Notes: generated by a model not told the origin, from the letters alone. DNA of 64,000 nt from Paralvinella palmiformis (GCA_025642065.1 JAODUP010000142.1:535001-599000), one strand, 5' to 3'. Shown: positions 42,005-55,325, counted from the stretch's first letter. Numbers and translations: made by a program.

Positions 42005-42330
42005 ATTTACTTTCCTCTGATTGGCTGGTCTTGTTTAGGCAAGTTGAGTTGACAGAACGTCAACAAGAGGATTAATCGTTGGAATTTACTGAATTATTTG
42101 GATAGGATACGAAGTATACTAACACAGTATGTATTTATTTTAGCTGACTGTCTTAATAATTCGGTTCAGTTCTTATCATCGTCGAACGGGTTACACTGTT
42201 TCCACTGTGTATAACCGGTGATTGTCGAAATTAGCGCGCTGGTATCACGTCTTCAAATCCTTAATTTGTTCGTTGACGTCTTTTGACGAAGATCTCTGAT
42301 CTCACTCACACAGCTCTAGAATCCAGACTA
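42005..42330 (+). promoter_or_regulatory. Possible promoter region, FAM13-like gene
   Basis: A reverse CCAAT box (tctgattggctgg near 42018) and a locally higher CpG density (42060-42300, including agcgcgctgg and gacgtcttttgacg) stand out in AT-rich surroundings. It lies upstream of candidate non-coding exons on the plus strand. Support is weak, and a STAMBP upstream promoter on the other strand is an alternative. Confidence 0.2.
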
Positions 42331-42784
42331 GAGGCGTTAAACGTATCAATGTATTATTGTATTAGTTTGATGCTAATCTTTCACCCTGTTTGCTAGTCAG
42401 ATTTTTCTCTCATAGGAGAACGTTTTATGATATGACATCTAGATTTGTATATCTTAATTATCATGTGAATAACTGAATGCTTCAGACGGTTCAGTTCAGA
42501 CGTTCATTGCCGCCCACCCAATATTACATTGTTGGCTATCAGCTATGCAACTATGCAGTCTATGTCCTGTCATGATCATCATACATATGTCTGTTTTATC
42601 ATCACGCGTATTTGCTTATGAGTATTTAAGATGTATGTAAGTAAAAGTAACATTTCTATTAAGCATGTCCCTATCTGAAAGAGCCTATCAGAGGAAAATA
42701 ATGCCTAACATAATTTTTCAGCAAAAACTTCATGTAACGTTTTAACTGCAGGGAGTCTTGGTTAAACATATCTCATAGAACTAG

Positions 42785-42875
42785 AACACTGCATTGTACA
42801 TCTTCATACCTGGGTTCAAATTCCAGTGTTAACTGTGTTTGTCGGGTGTTTACACCAGTGGCAAAACTAAAAAGA
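42785..42875 (+). repeat. Possible SINE, family C
   Basis: Contains aacactgcattgtacatc and a B-box-like GGGTTCAAATTCC followed by aactgtgtttgtc, similar to 45716-45800. No clear A box. Confidence 0.4.
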
Positions 42876-43729
42876 TAGATCTAGTGCTCACTCACACATA
42901 TTACCAAATACTGATGTAGGTCTACTTGGAAGGAGCATTGGAAACCAATATATCTGGTAATGTTCTGCTTAAACAGTACACATTGGTAGATTGATATATG
43001 TGGCATTGGAACCTTTTCATTATTACAGGGAATAATCAGCACTGGCTCAGTTGAAAATTAAACCTTTGTATTTATGTGTGGTTATTCTCTAAAAGGTAAT
43101 GCATTTGTTAACCTTGAAATATAAATATTGTAAATCATAACAGAAAGTACTGTATTAGCTTCATTTAAAATGTTTTGATTTGCATTCTTGCTAGCATACA
43201 CATGCCTATGAATACTTATTTAATCAACAGTGGATGCCTAGGTTTAGGTATTAAATTCAGTTTAGGGACACTGATTTTCCATGAATAAATTAACTAAACA
43301 TAAGAATCAGCAATTTGACTGTTCAAACAGAATTCTTACAATGGCAAAACCCATATTGGTTACTGACATAATGTTCCTTATTCGTTAGCAAAGTTTTATA
43401 GGACACATTTATGGTTTTAGCAGATTAATTTGATGTAATTCAGTATTTATGTGTCACCAGATATGAGTCAAATATATTGTGAAGGACTTAAATAAAATTA
43501 AAAGTACTTAGTTAAATAGAAATACAAATGCTTTTCGTCAGGTCAAATAGATTTACTTCAAATATAAACATATTTGAATATGAATACTCTTTAAAGTATT
43601 TAAAATATTAATACTTTTCAAATATAATGAACAAAATGTTTAAACTAAATTCTTGTTTTTCCCTTTATTTCTTTTGAAACACACAATTTATAATACTGTT
43701 AGTAAAACATTACGTAGATTCAATCTTAT

Positions 43730-43870
43730 GCCCTCATATATCATCATCACATAACAAAACATACATTATCACATAACATCATATAAATCATCACTTATGT
43801 GATCAGATATGCCATCATATATCATCACATAACAATGATAACATTTCACCTAACAACATACATATCATCC
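43730..43870. repeat. Degenerate short tandem repeats (atcatcacataac)
   Basis: Words atcatcacataac, tatcacataac and catcatata recur about six times with drift inside the outer hAT element. Confidence 0.6.
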
Positions 43871-44209
43871 ATTACATGTTATACCAGCTTATAAATTTGA
43901 TCTACTGTGTGGCTGTACTCTTGGAAGTGTTCAGTGTTAAACAGTGATGTGAGGATGGTCTGTATTTGCATGCACTAAAGAGATCACTATCTCCACACAG
44001 AGAAAACGTTTACTTCATGTTTGAATATGTACAATTCACACTCATAAAATTGGTTCCAGGATCAAACCATATTGGTGACAAAATATTCAGATAAATACTT
44101 GAAACAATTGATAAAATGTAATTTAATTTATTTGAGAATGTATTTAAAAATCAAATACCTTTTGGAAGTATTTAAATACATATACTTTTCATTTTGGAAA
44201 GCTTAATAC

Positions 44210-44722
44210 CAGAGTTGGCCAAAAGCCGGCTAATACAGGTATTAGCCAGACTGGTGGCTTTTGCTGGTTTTAACCAGCTTTTACTGGCTGATTGGGTATT
44301 ACTGGCTGATTGATTGATGATTGACCGGATTGTTGAGCCACAGATATATACTTATGGTATATATCTGTGGCTGACCATGTACAAGCAATGACAATGGCTT
44401 TGCTTAATCTACAACTGAAATATCACAGAAAGAAACATCCAGTCCTTTATAATATTCCAAAGAAGAGAACATTTGATTGTACTGAGAACGATGAAACCAG
44501 TCATGAATTGAATGAATCCAAACCAAAATGGCAAAAACTCAAGCAACCTAGTGTAATGAAATATAGCATTCTATGCCTGCAATCTTCTTGCTATCCAAAA
44601 CATAGTAATCAATCAATCAAACTTTCAATCGGCCAGTATTAGCCAGTATCAGCCACTTGGATAGTAAAAGCCATTTAAAACCACCGGCTTTAACTGGGGA
44701 CGGCTGAAAGTGAACAACCCTG
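44210..44722. mobile_element. Second hAT-like element nested in the first
   Basis: Left end CAGAGTTGGCCAAAAGCCGG, right end in reverse complement CAGGGTTGTTCACTTTCAGCC, with mirrored inner words (attagccag/ggctaatac). Flanking 8-mers are cttaatac (44202-44209) and cttaatat (44723-44730). The interior carries a 91-codon frame from a GTG at 44367, which has no recognisable family, and a perfect 15-bp hairpin just before it. Confidence 0.85.
44337..44371. repeat. Perfect 15-bp hairpin
   Basis: Arms gccacagatatatac and gtatatatctgtggc are exact reverse complements with a 5-base loop (ttatg). It lies at the left border of the coding-like interior of the nested hAT element. Confidence 0.95.
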
Positions 44723-45715
44723 CTTAATATTGAAATAAGTATTTAAATACTTACAAATACAAATGTATTTGGCCCCATATCTGTGTGTCACTTGTGTCAG
44801 TGAAGTTGACTCATCAATATTACTCAGACAGGACACCAGTCACCATCATAAAACATTGCACTCCCCATCCTAATCCAGCAACAGATCTGGTCCTTGTGTC
44901 TGCTGATTCTACATAATGTTATATTTGTACAATTGTGGATTATTCTTTGATAAATTGTCCAACTAAAAACCTCCGATAAACATGTATAGATCCACTAACT
45001 ATATCACCAATTAAGTAGATTTCCCAGAATAATGGGAAGTATTGATAATTACTGTGAAATACTGGGAGTTATTCTAAAATAATGCCCATTAGAAGTTCTC
45101 ATATCATGCAACAAAATTAATCTACAGGGAATAGTCTATTGTCCTTGACTTAATATCTTACCATTAAAATTATTATCCATTCTGGATTGTGTTCAAAGTA
45201 TCCCTGAAATGTATACTATCACTGTATCCGGGTATGACTTCATCCAACCCAAACCTTAGAACAGATTAGGAGCTTATAAAACTTGTTAAATTTGTCACCT
45301 GTTATAACTATCTCTGTGGTAATGATAAAGTTCACTGGCAAAATTGTTTAATAGTATCTGTGTGATTAAATAAATATTGTGTATTAGTATTCATGTGTTA
45401 TAACTATTGAAGATTGATAAAAAATATATTTGTGTTAGAAATATTGGATATATACACCTCAACATGCAATAAGTAATATTACTGCGAAAAATAAGATCAC
45501 AGTGAGTGAGTATTTTCCAGTGTTTCCCACTTGGTAATTCTTACCCCAATATTTAACATATAACCATGAAGCTTATGCTCAACCTAGAAGCACAGTCAAC
45601 AATTAAATTGAAAATGTATGCTAGAAGCCAGTGTAAACTTCATGATATAAAAAATACCCTCTCTGTGTGTGTTTGTATGTGTGTAAGCTGTCATATCTAA
45701 TATACCATGACAGGG

Positions 45716-45800
45716 CATTGCAATGGCACAGGGGGTAGTACACTGCATTTCCAGATTGTGGGTGTGAATCCAGCTCATACCTGTGTTTGTTAAATTTATC
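45716..45800 (+). repeat. tRNA-derived SINE, family C
   Basis: GGCACAGGGGGTAGTACACTG (A-box-like) and GGGTGTGAATCCAGC (B-box-like) about 45 bases apart, then acctgtgtttgtt as in other copies. A 110-codon minus-strand ORF across it is spurious. Confidence 0.6.
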
Positions 45801-46867
45801 AAAATATTTTGAAATAGAATTTGTTTTCCATGAAACGGAAATTCAGTATCTATGTATAATATTACACCATTAGTATCTGTGATACTGTTGATGGACAGAC
45901 CTTGCAGCTGTGTATATACTTGAGTCATGGGTTAAGGCACTACCACTGTACTATGTACCTTTTAAGTGTTGGATATTTAATAGTTCTGTTTTGCTGTTAC
46001 AGGTGCTCATCATGACTTGTTCAGCGAACTAAGCCCACAGATAATCCTACCAAAAAGCGGAGCTATCCTAATCAAGAGATAGTTCAGGCAGTCGATGCAT
46101 GGATTTAAGCTGATTGTTTGCAGGACGTTAAAACAGCCATAAAAGGTGATATAATTTATAGCTTCAGAGAAGGAGGATAGTTGTGTGTCTGTGTTCCTGG
46201 TTATATTATTTGAATAATTAATTAAGTAGTTGAGTCACTAGTTCACATGTCATTTACCATATACTGAAGAATTAGGTAAAACTTTCACGACTGAGTGAGC
46301 CAGCAACACACTAAAAGAAGTCTGTTTTATCATTGTCATGTGGTTCTTCATTTAAAATGGGTCAAAGCAACCGTTTCATTCATCATCAGAGTCCACCATG
46401 TCAGCATAGTTAGGGACCACTTGTATTGGCTGCTGTTCTGCATAACATGTGGTGTAGTGTGTAATGTTTGGTGGCCTTAGTCATGTGATGAAGTACCATG
46501 TGAATAACAGTGGGGAAAATGAGTAATGATACATTGTTTCTTGACAAATGAGGTACTCCTCATGTAGATAACATGTTTGTTGGACATATTTCATTTTGAA
46601 GAGTTTTACTTACACGTACAAACCCACATGTTTATCTGGTGCAATGTCACATTAAGTGTATTGCCTAATTATTTCATCTTTACTTGATTTGGATCTGTGA
46701 AAGTGTTGTTCGCTGAGATTGACACTTTATTGGAAGTTGCATATTTTTGTTTTACTGTAAATTGAGGAAGATCTTGTTTAATTTCTTTGCCAATTAGTGT
46801 AAACATCTTATTATATTTATAGAGAGGTTTATTTGCACAAAATGATGAACAAAGGTAGTTTTATTTT

Positions 46868-46868
<1 letters not shown>

Positions 46869-46904
<36 letters not shown>

Positions 46905-46912
46905 GAGTGTCT

Positions 46913-46952
<40 letters not shown>
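46869..46952. repeat. (CT)n microsatellite with interruptions
   Basis: Pyrimidine-pure CT repeats broken by ttt, tgagtg and ccctccct. Confidence 0.95.
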
Positions 46953-46956
<4 letters not shown>

Positions 46957-47967
46957 GTATGTTTGTGTGTATGGGTGTGTTAACTGTGCAGGTTATCTTT
47001 GGTAAACACTGAACACTGATCTTATTATGGTTCTTAAGACTGATTGTTGACTCGATCAACATTCTATGGGCAGAACATTTGAAGAGTTCATCATCTTGAT
47101 GACAGTTGACTTTCAAATATTATACTGATTCCTTAACTTAAAATTCTTATTTCAGTAAATATTGGCTTTCTTGTTGGAGTGCTAGACGTATAATTATTAT
47201 GTCCTTCCGGAACAGGTCATAAAAACTTTGTCTTTCACCCATTCACATTTAGGTCATATATAAAGTTATGTTTGTTTCAGTATGTAAAACCTTTTTTAGA
47301 ATGTTTGTTTTCAATGCCATGATAATGGTCACTTCACAATGATGTGAAATTTCCATAGAAACCTGAATGATTAGTATGAAATACTGGCATTTAATCGCTG
47401 CCATTTTCTGCACTAAAAATACTGATGGATGCTTTCCCACTAAAAAATGTTCATCCAGAAGACACCAGATTTGATATGGTGTTTTTTAATGTTGAGATCA
47501 GGTTTTGTGGGAATGGTGAGTGAGCATCATGATTAATTGTCTGTAGTGTGGTTGTCATTGCTGTCTCAAGATACGGATCAGATCACCTAATTCTACTCAT
47601 ATGACTAAACAGAACTACCTGGTACAACATATAGTGCTCTGTAACTTGTCTTGCAGATTCACTGTAACTTGCCTGCTGTTCAGTAGTTCATGATTTGTAA
47701 GTAAAGTTGAATGATCTTGACTGAAGTAATAAAACTCTCTGGTTGATGTATATAGCCTTAGAACAACAGTGGCTAGTGTACTGTATGCTCATTCTTCAGT
47801 ACATGGGGTGCTGCTATAGTGTGGTTAGAGTAATGTGCTGAAATTAATCCAGTTATTTGTGTTTGTCAGATATTTCCTTACAGCATCATTTACTAGCCAT
47901 ATTTTCAAGCTGTGTGTGAGCATTTCTGAGACTTAACTAAATACTCACTTCATTAGATAACATTACA

Positions 47968-48038
<71 letters not shown>

Positions 48039-48039
48039 A
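47968..48039. repeat. (TG)n(TA)n(TG)n microsatellite
   Basis: Symmetric compound repeat, TG-TA-TG. Confidence 0.95.
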
Positions 48040-48294
48040 AAATAGAGCTCCTACTCTGGTCCTTGTTTCTGTCAGATGAACCCTGTTACAACAAATAGAA
48101 GGAACTTATATTAGAACTTGTTTTTGATTAAGTTACAGCATAAGAAATTATCCAAAAGCATTTGTAACCTTATCTTTGGACACTATTGGCTACAGAATAG
48201 ATTACAGTCGAATTTTGCGTACTTAGACATAGATGGACGGAAAAATTGTGGCTGTGACCAGATGGTGATTTAGCGTGTTATTATTGATTTCCAG

Positions 48295-48423
48295 GTATCT
48301 TTCTAATGCTGCGCAGATCTACTGTTTTGGATGGGTAATGGAGCGATGATGTCGCCATCTGTCCAAAGATCACCAGAGATCAGCCATTCTCTAACCAGCA
48401 GCACAATGACAAATGTAGTTAAG
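48295..48423 (+). other. Candidate first coding exon of the FAM13-like gene
   Basis: A good acceptor (ttgatttccag, ending at 48294) and donor (AAG|gtcagt) bound 129 bases. The frame opens with an in-frame stop and then ATG at 48331 (MGNGAMMSPSVQRSPEISHS...), and it leaves the exon in phase 0 after 31 codons. The exon at 59345 begins in phase 0 and is open from its first base, so the two would join in frame. I have no homology support for this N-terminus, which in FAM13 proteins is poorly conserved. Confidence 0.35.
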
Positions 48424-48890
48424 GTCAGTTATGCTCAGGGGTCTGTTTCAGATTCTTATACTTCCACAGCATTGTCTAGCTCCACAAAGATCCCATCCCC
48501 ATTACTAAATGTTCATCCATATACCTAAGCCAATCAATCAATGAGCCTACAAGCTGGGTCCAGCCCTGACTCATGTACATATGGTGTAAGGGAATTTTCA
48601 ATGAAGCTATTATTTCAAAATGATTTTGTTTTCACTTGCTTTGTAGTTGTGTACCACTATCTTGCTTTGCCATTTGATGTCGTAATTATTAGTTGTTATA
48701 GTATATTTTGTTATGATTATGTTTATCTTCACCTGTCCTGAGTTCCCTCTTCAAAGATGACACCACCTTATTGTCACTTACATGATTATGCTATTACTTT
48801 GCACAAATCCTAATATCCAGTTCTGGTGATCTTTAGCAATAACTGCTCCTGAGAGTAATATGTTTACTCCATGTTTCATACACAGCTAAA

Positions 48891-48984
48891 TAATAAAATT
48901 TACAAATGTACAAAATAAATCAATAAAATTTACAAATGTACAAAATAAATCCATAAAATGTACAAAATAAATCAATAAAATTTA
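48891..48984. repeat. 30-bp tandem repeat, about 3 copies
   Basis: Unit caataaaatttacaaatgta then caaaataaat, the last copy shortened by 10 bases. Confidence 0.9.
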
Positions 48985-48999
48985 GATGGTTTTGTGACA

Positions 49000-51900
49000 A
49001 AAAAACGAGGCACTTATCATCGGCCACAGATTACTGGTTGTGACAAATCGTCTCTTTGTTAGGTTAACATACCATCATTTAATGCCTTAAAATGGAAATG
49101 GATTAAACTGCTAAATAGATTTAAGCCAAAATTGTGATCTAAAATGCTAATGACTATATTCAGTTGGGTTACAGTCTTGTATTATGAATTTCTATGATGT
49201 GTGATAATGTGCTAACTTGATTCACTGGACTGCAGCACAGCAGCATGCCAAACCAAATCAGAGTGTAGATAAAGGGTGTTTGAACATTTAGGCAATCACC
49301 AATCAAGTGATGCCTGCGCTGGTGCCTGCTCATAATAGATGTCACTATAATGACTGACTGATACAGGAAATATTCAACTCATTGTTTTTCTCTATAGCAG
49401 ACTGATATGATTGTATTGTTGATGATGATATTTTTTGGATTACAATGTTTGATTGGGTTTAATTTAAGGTATTTTGACGTGCTCGTTCTTATCATAGCCA
49501 AGAATGTGCACGCATAGATGAGTATCACAGAAGAGTCAATTTGGGTGGAACATAGCATTTGAAAAATTCGATTTAACATTTTTTAATGTTCCAAGACACA
49601 GAATTGCACTTTAGTAACAGATTTACGAGATATGGACTGTGCATTAGAAATAAAGAATCGATTAAAACATGGAGTAAACATGGTGTACTATAGATGGTAT
49701 TTTTTACTAAGAACACTTCCATAAACTGTAAGCTTGCAGCGTATGGTAGTGTTGTTATTTGGCATATCTCTGCAGGCTTGTCATTTGTATATTGCTGAGT
49801 TTGTTAAGCTACTGGTGGGAGTAACCCCCTCTATACAGTGTACACGAAGGTGTGGTAGATTGTACCTCTGTGATTATTTAAAACATGTTGACCGCCAAGC
49901 TTTTAGCCAGATATAAAACTGTTATCATCCACAGTGAAGAAGCTTTTTTTTTTAAATTGGCACTTTGTTGCATTCTGAGCTGATCTTTGCTTTTCCAATT
50001 GGTGCTATCATATAGAAGTGATGTCTAGTACCTGGTCTTATCACTTATTTGCCTGTTTTAATATACTTTGAACTATTGTCTGGCTAAAGCCCTATTGTCT
50101 GTCACGTTTTAGTTAGAGATGCTATTTACTGTAATGAGATCTGCTATAGATATGCATGCATCCTCACAGCTGATAGATTGCCTCACCGTGTATTAATAAA
50201 TTGTATTATAATGTTGATGACGATGATTAGCAGCGATAATTTCTGATTAGCTTTCCTGTACCACTCTATGTTGTACATGTATATATTCCTTACTACAGAC
50301 AAGCTGGGGTTGACTAGATAGCACTACAGATTTCTGCACCAAGTAAACACAATGCAGGTTAGTAGGTGCATATACTGCACACACATACACACACAGAGGG
50401 TTTAATGCAGGTAGTTGTACTTACTGATTGTGCTATTGTTGACATTGTTCAGTCAGTGGAGCTGACTGGTAATTACTTCACCTTATATTTGATAGTTTCA
50501 GTTTTGCCATATTTGATCAGTGTGTCTGTTACATGTATAATGACTCCTCTTGTGAAAAAACTCAGATTTTTATATTAAACCCATTTGTGTATTTGCAATG
50601 TACTATGTAGATAACCTTCTTTCTTGCTACTTGTGTTTTTTATATTTTATGTTTATATCGAATGTATTTCATCTACATCTTCTCAACTAACTGATACCAC
50701 TTTTCTGTTTACTTATATAAATAGGATCTATGTTTGTGTGTGTGGGGGTGTGTGGTTTTGTGTGTCTGTGTGGTTTCATGATGTTGTGGAATCTCACCTA
50801 ATCTTTATGCAATAAAAACGTCTCAAATATGTATGGGTCTGGTAAGTATGGAAGAATTAATGCGTTTATAAACTTGTTGCCTTACTTGAAGATAGCACTC
50901 AAAATGGAGAAATTGTCCTCAGCCCAAACAGCGTGACGATTTTAGCTTTGTAAAATGTTTTAATATACATGGTGGAGAAGAATAGAGATGAGTATGCACT
51001 CTTGCATGCCATGTAGAAGCATACAGTTGAGATGTTCAAATTAATTTTCCTATATACTATACTATATACTGCACACTTTATTTCGCTTGTACATTTTCTT
51101 ACAAAAGGGCAGTTCACATCTGTCTCATGAAAATCTCCCTTAGGAAATCAAGGAGAGTGTACTTTTCCTCCTTCACGCCACTGGCTTCTATAAAATGTGG
51201 TGACTTCCATTACTTAGCATTGAACTAAAAAAGAGTCAATGCACCATCAAACCAGACCCCTTCTCCTCAGATCTACCTCATCACACTACAGACCTCGTGC
51301 GGTGATCAATCATCTGGTCGGTTTTATTGACCGGTAACCTTGCTCATGAGTACACAGCATAAAAACACTTGCCTAACAGTCTGTTACAACGTTACCATCT
51401 TGTAGCATCGCTATAACACCGATAGAATAGCGTGTGCCGTTGTGAGTGTGCATGCTCCGTCCGTGATCTTTTTTGACGTGATAATTGTTCGCTTTATCGT
51501 GGTGACAACTGGCTCACCTTGACTTTCCGACAGCTTGGTGCACGACACGTGAATTAATCATAATTATCCACTTACTGATGGCTGGGTATTGCTCATCTAC
51601 CAAATGGTGTTCTCGCCGTGTAATTTCATTAGAAAAAGTTGTTCAGATGAATGCTTCTGACAGTCATGGTGCATGTTTCTTGACCATCAGTGTGCATGTT
51701 GCTCTTTAGACTTCAAGGAAGTGGTGTCGCTGATTTGGTTTAAAAAAATGGTTATCATGAAAGGATGGGCACGATGATTCATTTATCTGTATGGTATTGG
51801 AATTAATCTAACTTGTTTTGGGCCTGTATGACCACTATTTCTGCTATGGGTAGATATTACAGACCAGTCGTGTTGGATGAGAGTTATCCATATCATCCTT

Positions 51901-53900
51901 GGTCAATAGCAGCACTATTCAGTACAAGATTGGCTCCCTCTGGTCATGTTCTTGTTGGTAACTGTGGATAGTCTTGGTATGTGAGAGTTTCCATTTTGTC
52001 CCTCAGTCTCTGGGAACTACAAGCTACAAGTAAATAATTATATTAAATCGATTTGGGTACATCACTTGGTCACTTAGTAATTACCCATAATGCATCTAAT
52101 TCGTTCATCCATTTGTTTTTGTATATTCTCCTGCTCTATGACAACATCTGTCCTCCTGACTTTTGTATCGTGCCCCAAAATCTGAACCTGGTGCACCTCG
52201 CCTCGCACACCTGCATCACATCAGTGGAGAGCCTGCAACAGATGTGATGCCTCATCTCGGAAATTGTTTGTTAATTAAAGTTTGGGTTTCCACTGTGGCG
52301 AATCAGGACTGAAATGTTATGGACAGCTGATTGGCTGGCAGCTTCCCTTAGATGACGTGGGATCTATCTTTGGAGCCGGGGTCCATCTAAATAAAAAGGA
52401 CTAGATAAGATAACGGAAGACTGCTGCCCATACCCTACCAGCAACTTCAGGTAGCTCCAGTACAAGCTATTTAAGAGCGTCTCGGCCAGCAGTCTATGAT
52501 GTTTAGTGTGTTATGGTTCCAAGAAGCTGACTTAGGTTAACCCCGAACGGAAAACAAACACTTTCGTAGATTACTAGTGTAATGGTGGGCCATACTTATT
52601 GGATTTAAAGTTCCCCCCCCCCCCTCTGTGTGTGGCCCCGCGTCTGTTATGTGATCTTTACACTAAACTGGTTGTTACATGTTGAGCTTGTTTTCTACCA
52701 CACCAGATAGTAAGCCCTCTTTAAAACACACATTTATCCGTGTTACGTCATTGTTGTATTATCCAAATATGTATTGCGTTTAACAATAATATTAATCTTC
52801 AGTGGTTCAGAGCCATAAATCTCGATAATAATCTGGCTACTGTGATAGCTAATTATATACCAATCATCATTTCTGTACTTTGGCTCATAACTGATGATGA
52901 GTTATGAGACAATATTTACCGTAATCATGTTAATATATTAAGTGGGTGTCATGAATGTCATTATTCATATGAACTCGGCATCTTAATGAATACTATATAG
53001 TTTCCAGTAGTAGCAGTTTCTAATAGAAGCACACTCCATCTTTCAGTAGCCAGAACCCTCCGATGGTGTAGTGATTGATGATCCGAACTCATACATGTCT
53101 TTGTGGAATGTTCCCGAAGGGATATACCTCTGGGGCACATATCTCAGGCGTGTCTAACTTTATGGTTAAACAAAGCACTTCTCCACAGAAATATGATCAC
53201 ATCATTCTACATCAAGTTCGCCTTTACCCCACTTTTCCAGAGTAAATTTCAGTTCAGCAAACGTCACTACGTCTGACGTTACGTCACCTACGTCATAATA
53301 AATTCCATGAAATAAATAAACAATAAAAGCAGCTAAAAATTATTTTAAAAACACATTCAGAACACACACACACAAATATTTGTGTGTGTGTGTTAATTAG
53401 AGTGAGTGTTAGATGCATCTCCCCAGTACCACACTCACACATTTTATAGCTTGTTGCTGTAGATTGTGTCTCATTTCTCCCTGGAAATAGATGGTAATAC
53501 AACAATTCAAAGCATTCAAACTGCATTCCTTCAATTTTTATTTTACCATATATTTTCTCCCATCACTAACCTTAGGTACATCCTCAGCTATCATATAGCG
53601 GTGTCATTTTTATTTCAGTATACAAACTAATTTCGATTTACTTGTTTAAGTTTTTTTTTTGGTAGCCTTTCGGGGTTTTTTTTTTCAATTATATTAGATG
53701 GATGCTTTCTGTGCTGGACAGCAGCTGAGCCCTGTTACTGTGTATTGTCGGAGTTTTATTGGTATTTGTTTATTTAATTATATTCATAATGCTGTTGCTT
53801 CTGGTTGAATTGAATGGTACAGTTGTTAATGTCTCACATGAGCATTGTGTTGTTGTATCAGTTACACTTATAATGATATGTGTGTGTTTATGTACATGGT
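49000..53900. other. Gene-free stretch
   Basis: No exon or transposon recognised by eye. Short CpG-richer segments lie at 51270-51560 and 52260-52500. Small TG/CA runs occur at 50380, 50730 and 53363-53393. The short ORFs here show no family features. Confidence 0.5.
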
Positions 53901-53913
53901 TAGATAGGTTGGT

Positions 53914-53915
<2 letters not shown>

Positions 53916-53958
<43 letters not shown>

Positions 53959-54200
53959 AAACAGATGTTCAAAGACAGACAAACGTACCGGTAGATAGTT
54001 TGAAAGTAATGAATTGATGCATAATACATTAATATAATTATATATGACATACATACTGACACCACTCCCCCCATACATACATATAATTATATATGACATA
54101 CATACCGACACCCCCATATATACATATATGTAAGCAACCCCCCCACACCACACACACATGCAAGCACACAAACATACATAAATACACACACACACACACA
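53916..54200. repeat. (TA)n microsatellite and following CA-rich direct repeats
   Basis: TA run at 53916-53954. After it, a 45-base unit (catacatataattatatatgacatacatac then gacaccccc) occurs twice (54035-54065 region and 54072-54118), then a (CA)n run at about 54184-54201. The 143-codon ORF over this area is a repeat artefact. Confidence 0.85.
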
Positions 54201-55325
54201 TACAGTTACTTATGTAGAGGTCTGCATAAATGTGTGTAAGTGCATATATACATAGGTGTGTGTGTTTGGTGTGTATATTCTTAATTTATTTTCTGTTGGT
54301 TCAGTCTGGTGGTCTCATGATGGATTTGTGGTTTTTGTTAAAATATACCTGATTATTATCTGACAAAAGGCTAATCCTGGTTTTAAGTGTAACAGATGAT
54401 AGTTAATGATTGTGATTTGGCTAGCAACAACAAGTAACACACCTCAGGATATCAAATTAGTTCATAATCTATACCAGCCAGCAGGGTAGGCACACCAGCC
54501 TTGCTAGATTCTCGGCAGCGCAGGCATTTATCTGACACTGACTAGTTTACTAAATTTATCTTAATCAGTGCTTGTTATTTAGGATAGAATATGAAAAAGA
54601 CCTTTCTTTGCCAAATGGTCAACAGATTAGTGCCTTTCTGTCAATCTCCCCACATTTATTATTATCATTGAGGCGGGGGGGGGGAGTGTATAACATCTGT
54701 CCACGTTTGAATTCATATCAGCATCACCGGCAGCCCACAATTCTCGCTTTAATACTGTATTACAGCATATCTGGTGGAGTCAGCAGCTGGGCTCCTCCTG
54801 GCTACCTCACTGTTCCATTATTGTATGGCCTCTGTTGACAGACATGACGGTGTGATGCAATCTTTTCGATATACAACAATAAGTAATGTTATAGATAGAA
54901 GTGGCTCAAATTGATACCCATCAACAGGGCTAGCTTTGTCGTAGTTAACAGGCTGAGAAAATATTTTATGGCTGTCATGAGCATTGGCCGGTTCTTATTT
55001 CACCTTCTACACTTTGTGCTTCTTACACAAAGTAGTATTTGGGGAATTGGAAAATTGGTGCATTGTATGAATTATTACACATTTCTAATAGGAGCGTTTT
55101 GAACAAATTTTTATCGTAACAACAAGGCTGTGGATATGAATCTGGTTTTAGCAGATGGATGTCAAAATCTAGTTAAACATTATATATAATTGAAAAGCCA
55201 ATTGATTATATTTCAAATTTATGTGTAATATAATCCAGATGCAGTCATAATGTATGTAGTTCCATGTATGCATGTATGTGAACACACGCATACACGCTCT
55301 ATTTAATTTCAACAAATTTGGTTTA

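Larger units (their letters stand above)
43458..44783. mobile_element. hAT-like element with perfect 8-bp target duplication (outer)
   Basis: The element begins CAGATATGAGTCAAATA and ends (reverse complement) CAGATATGGGGCCAAATA. It is flanked on both sides by the identical 8-mer tgtgtcac (43450-43457 and 44784-44791), the target size of hAT transposons. Both subterminal regions are rich in aaatactt/aagtattt words, likely transposase-binding repeats. Removing the nested 513-bp insertion and its 8-bp duplication leaves about 805 bp. No transposase frame. Confidence 0.88.

Noticed and set aside
43730..43870. CRISPR-like array
   Set aside because: The repeats are short and degenerate, the spacers are repeat-derived, and the DNA is clearly animal nuclear sequence inside a transposon.
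45596..45928. 110-codon minus-strand ORF
   Set aside because: It overlaps a SINE and a TG run and has no protein-like pattern.
46829..47116. Minus-strand ORF rich in RE repeats
   Set aside because: The RERERE run is the (CT)n microsatellite read in reverse.
49734..49916. 60-codon plus-strand ORF
   Set aside because: No domain, no splice context and no sign of conservation; ORFs of this size are expected by chance.
53770..54201. 143-codon minus-strand ORF
   Set aside because: It is made of CA/TA microsatellite codons (C, V, Y, I runs).
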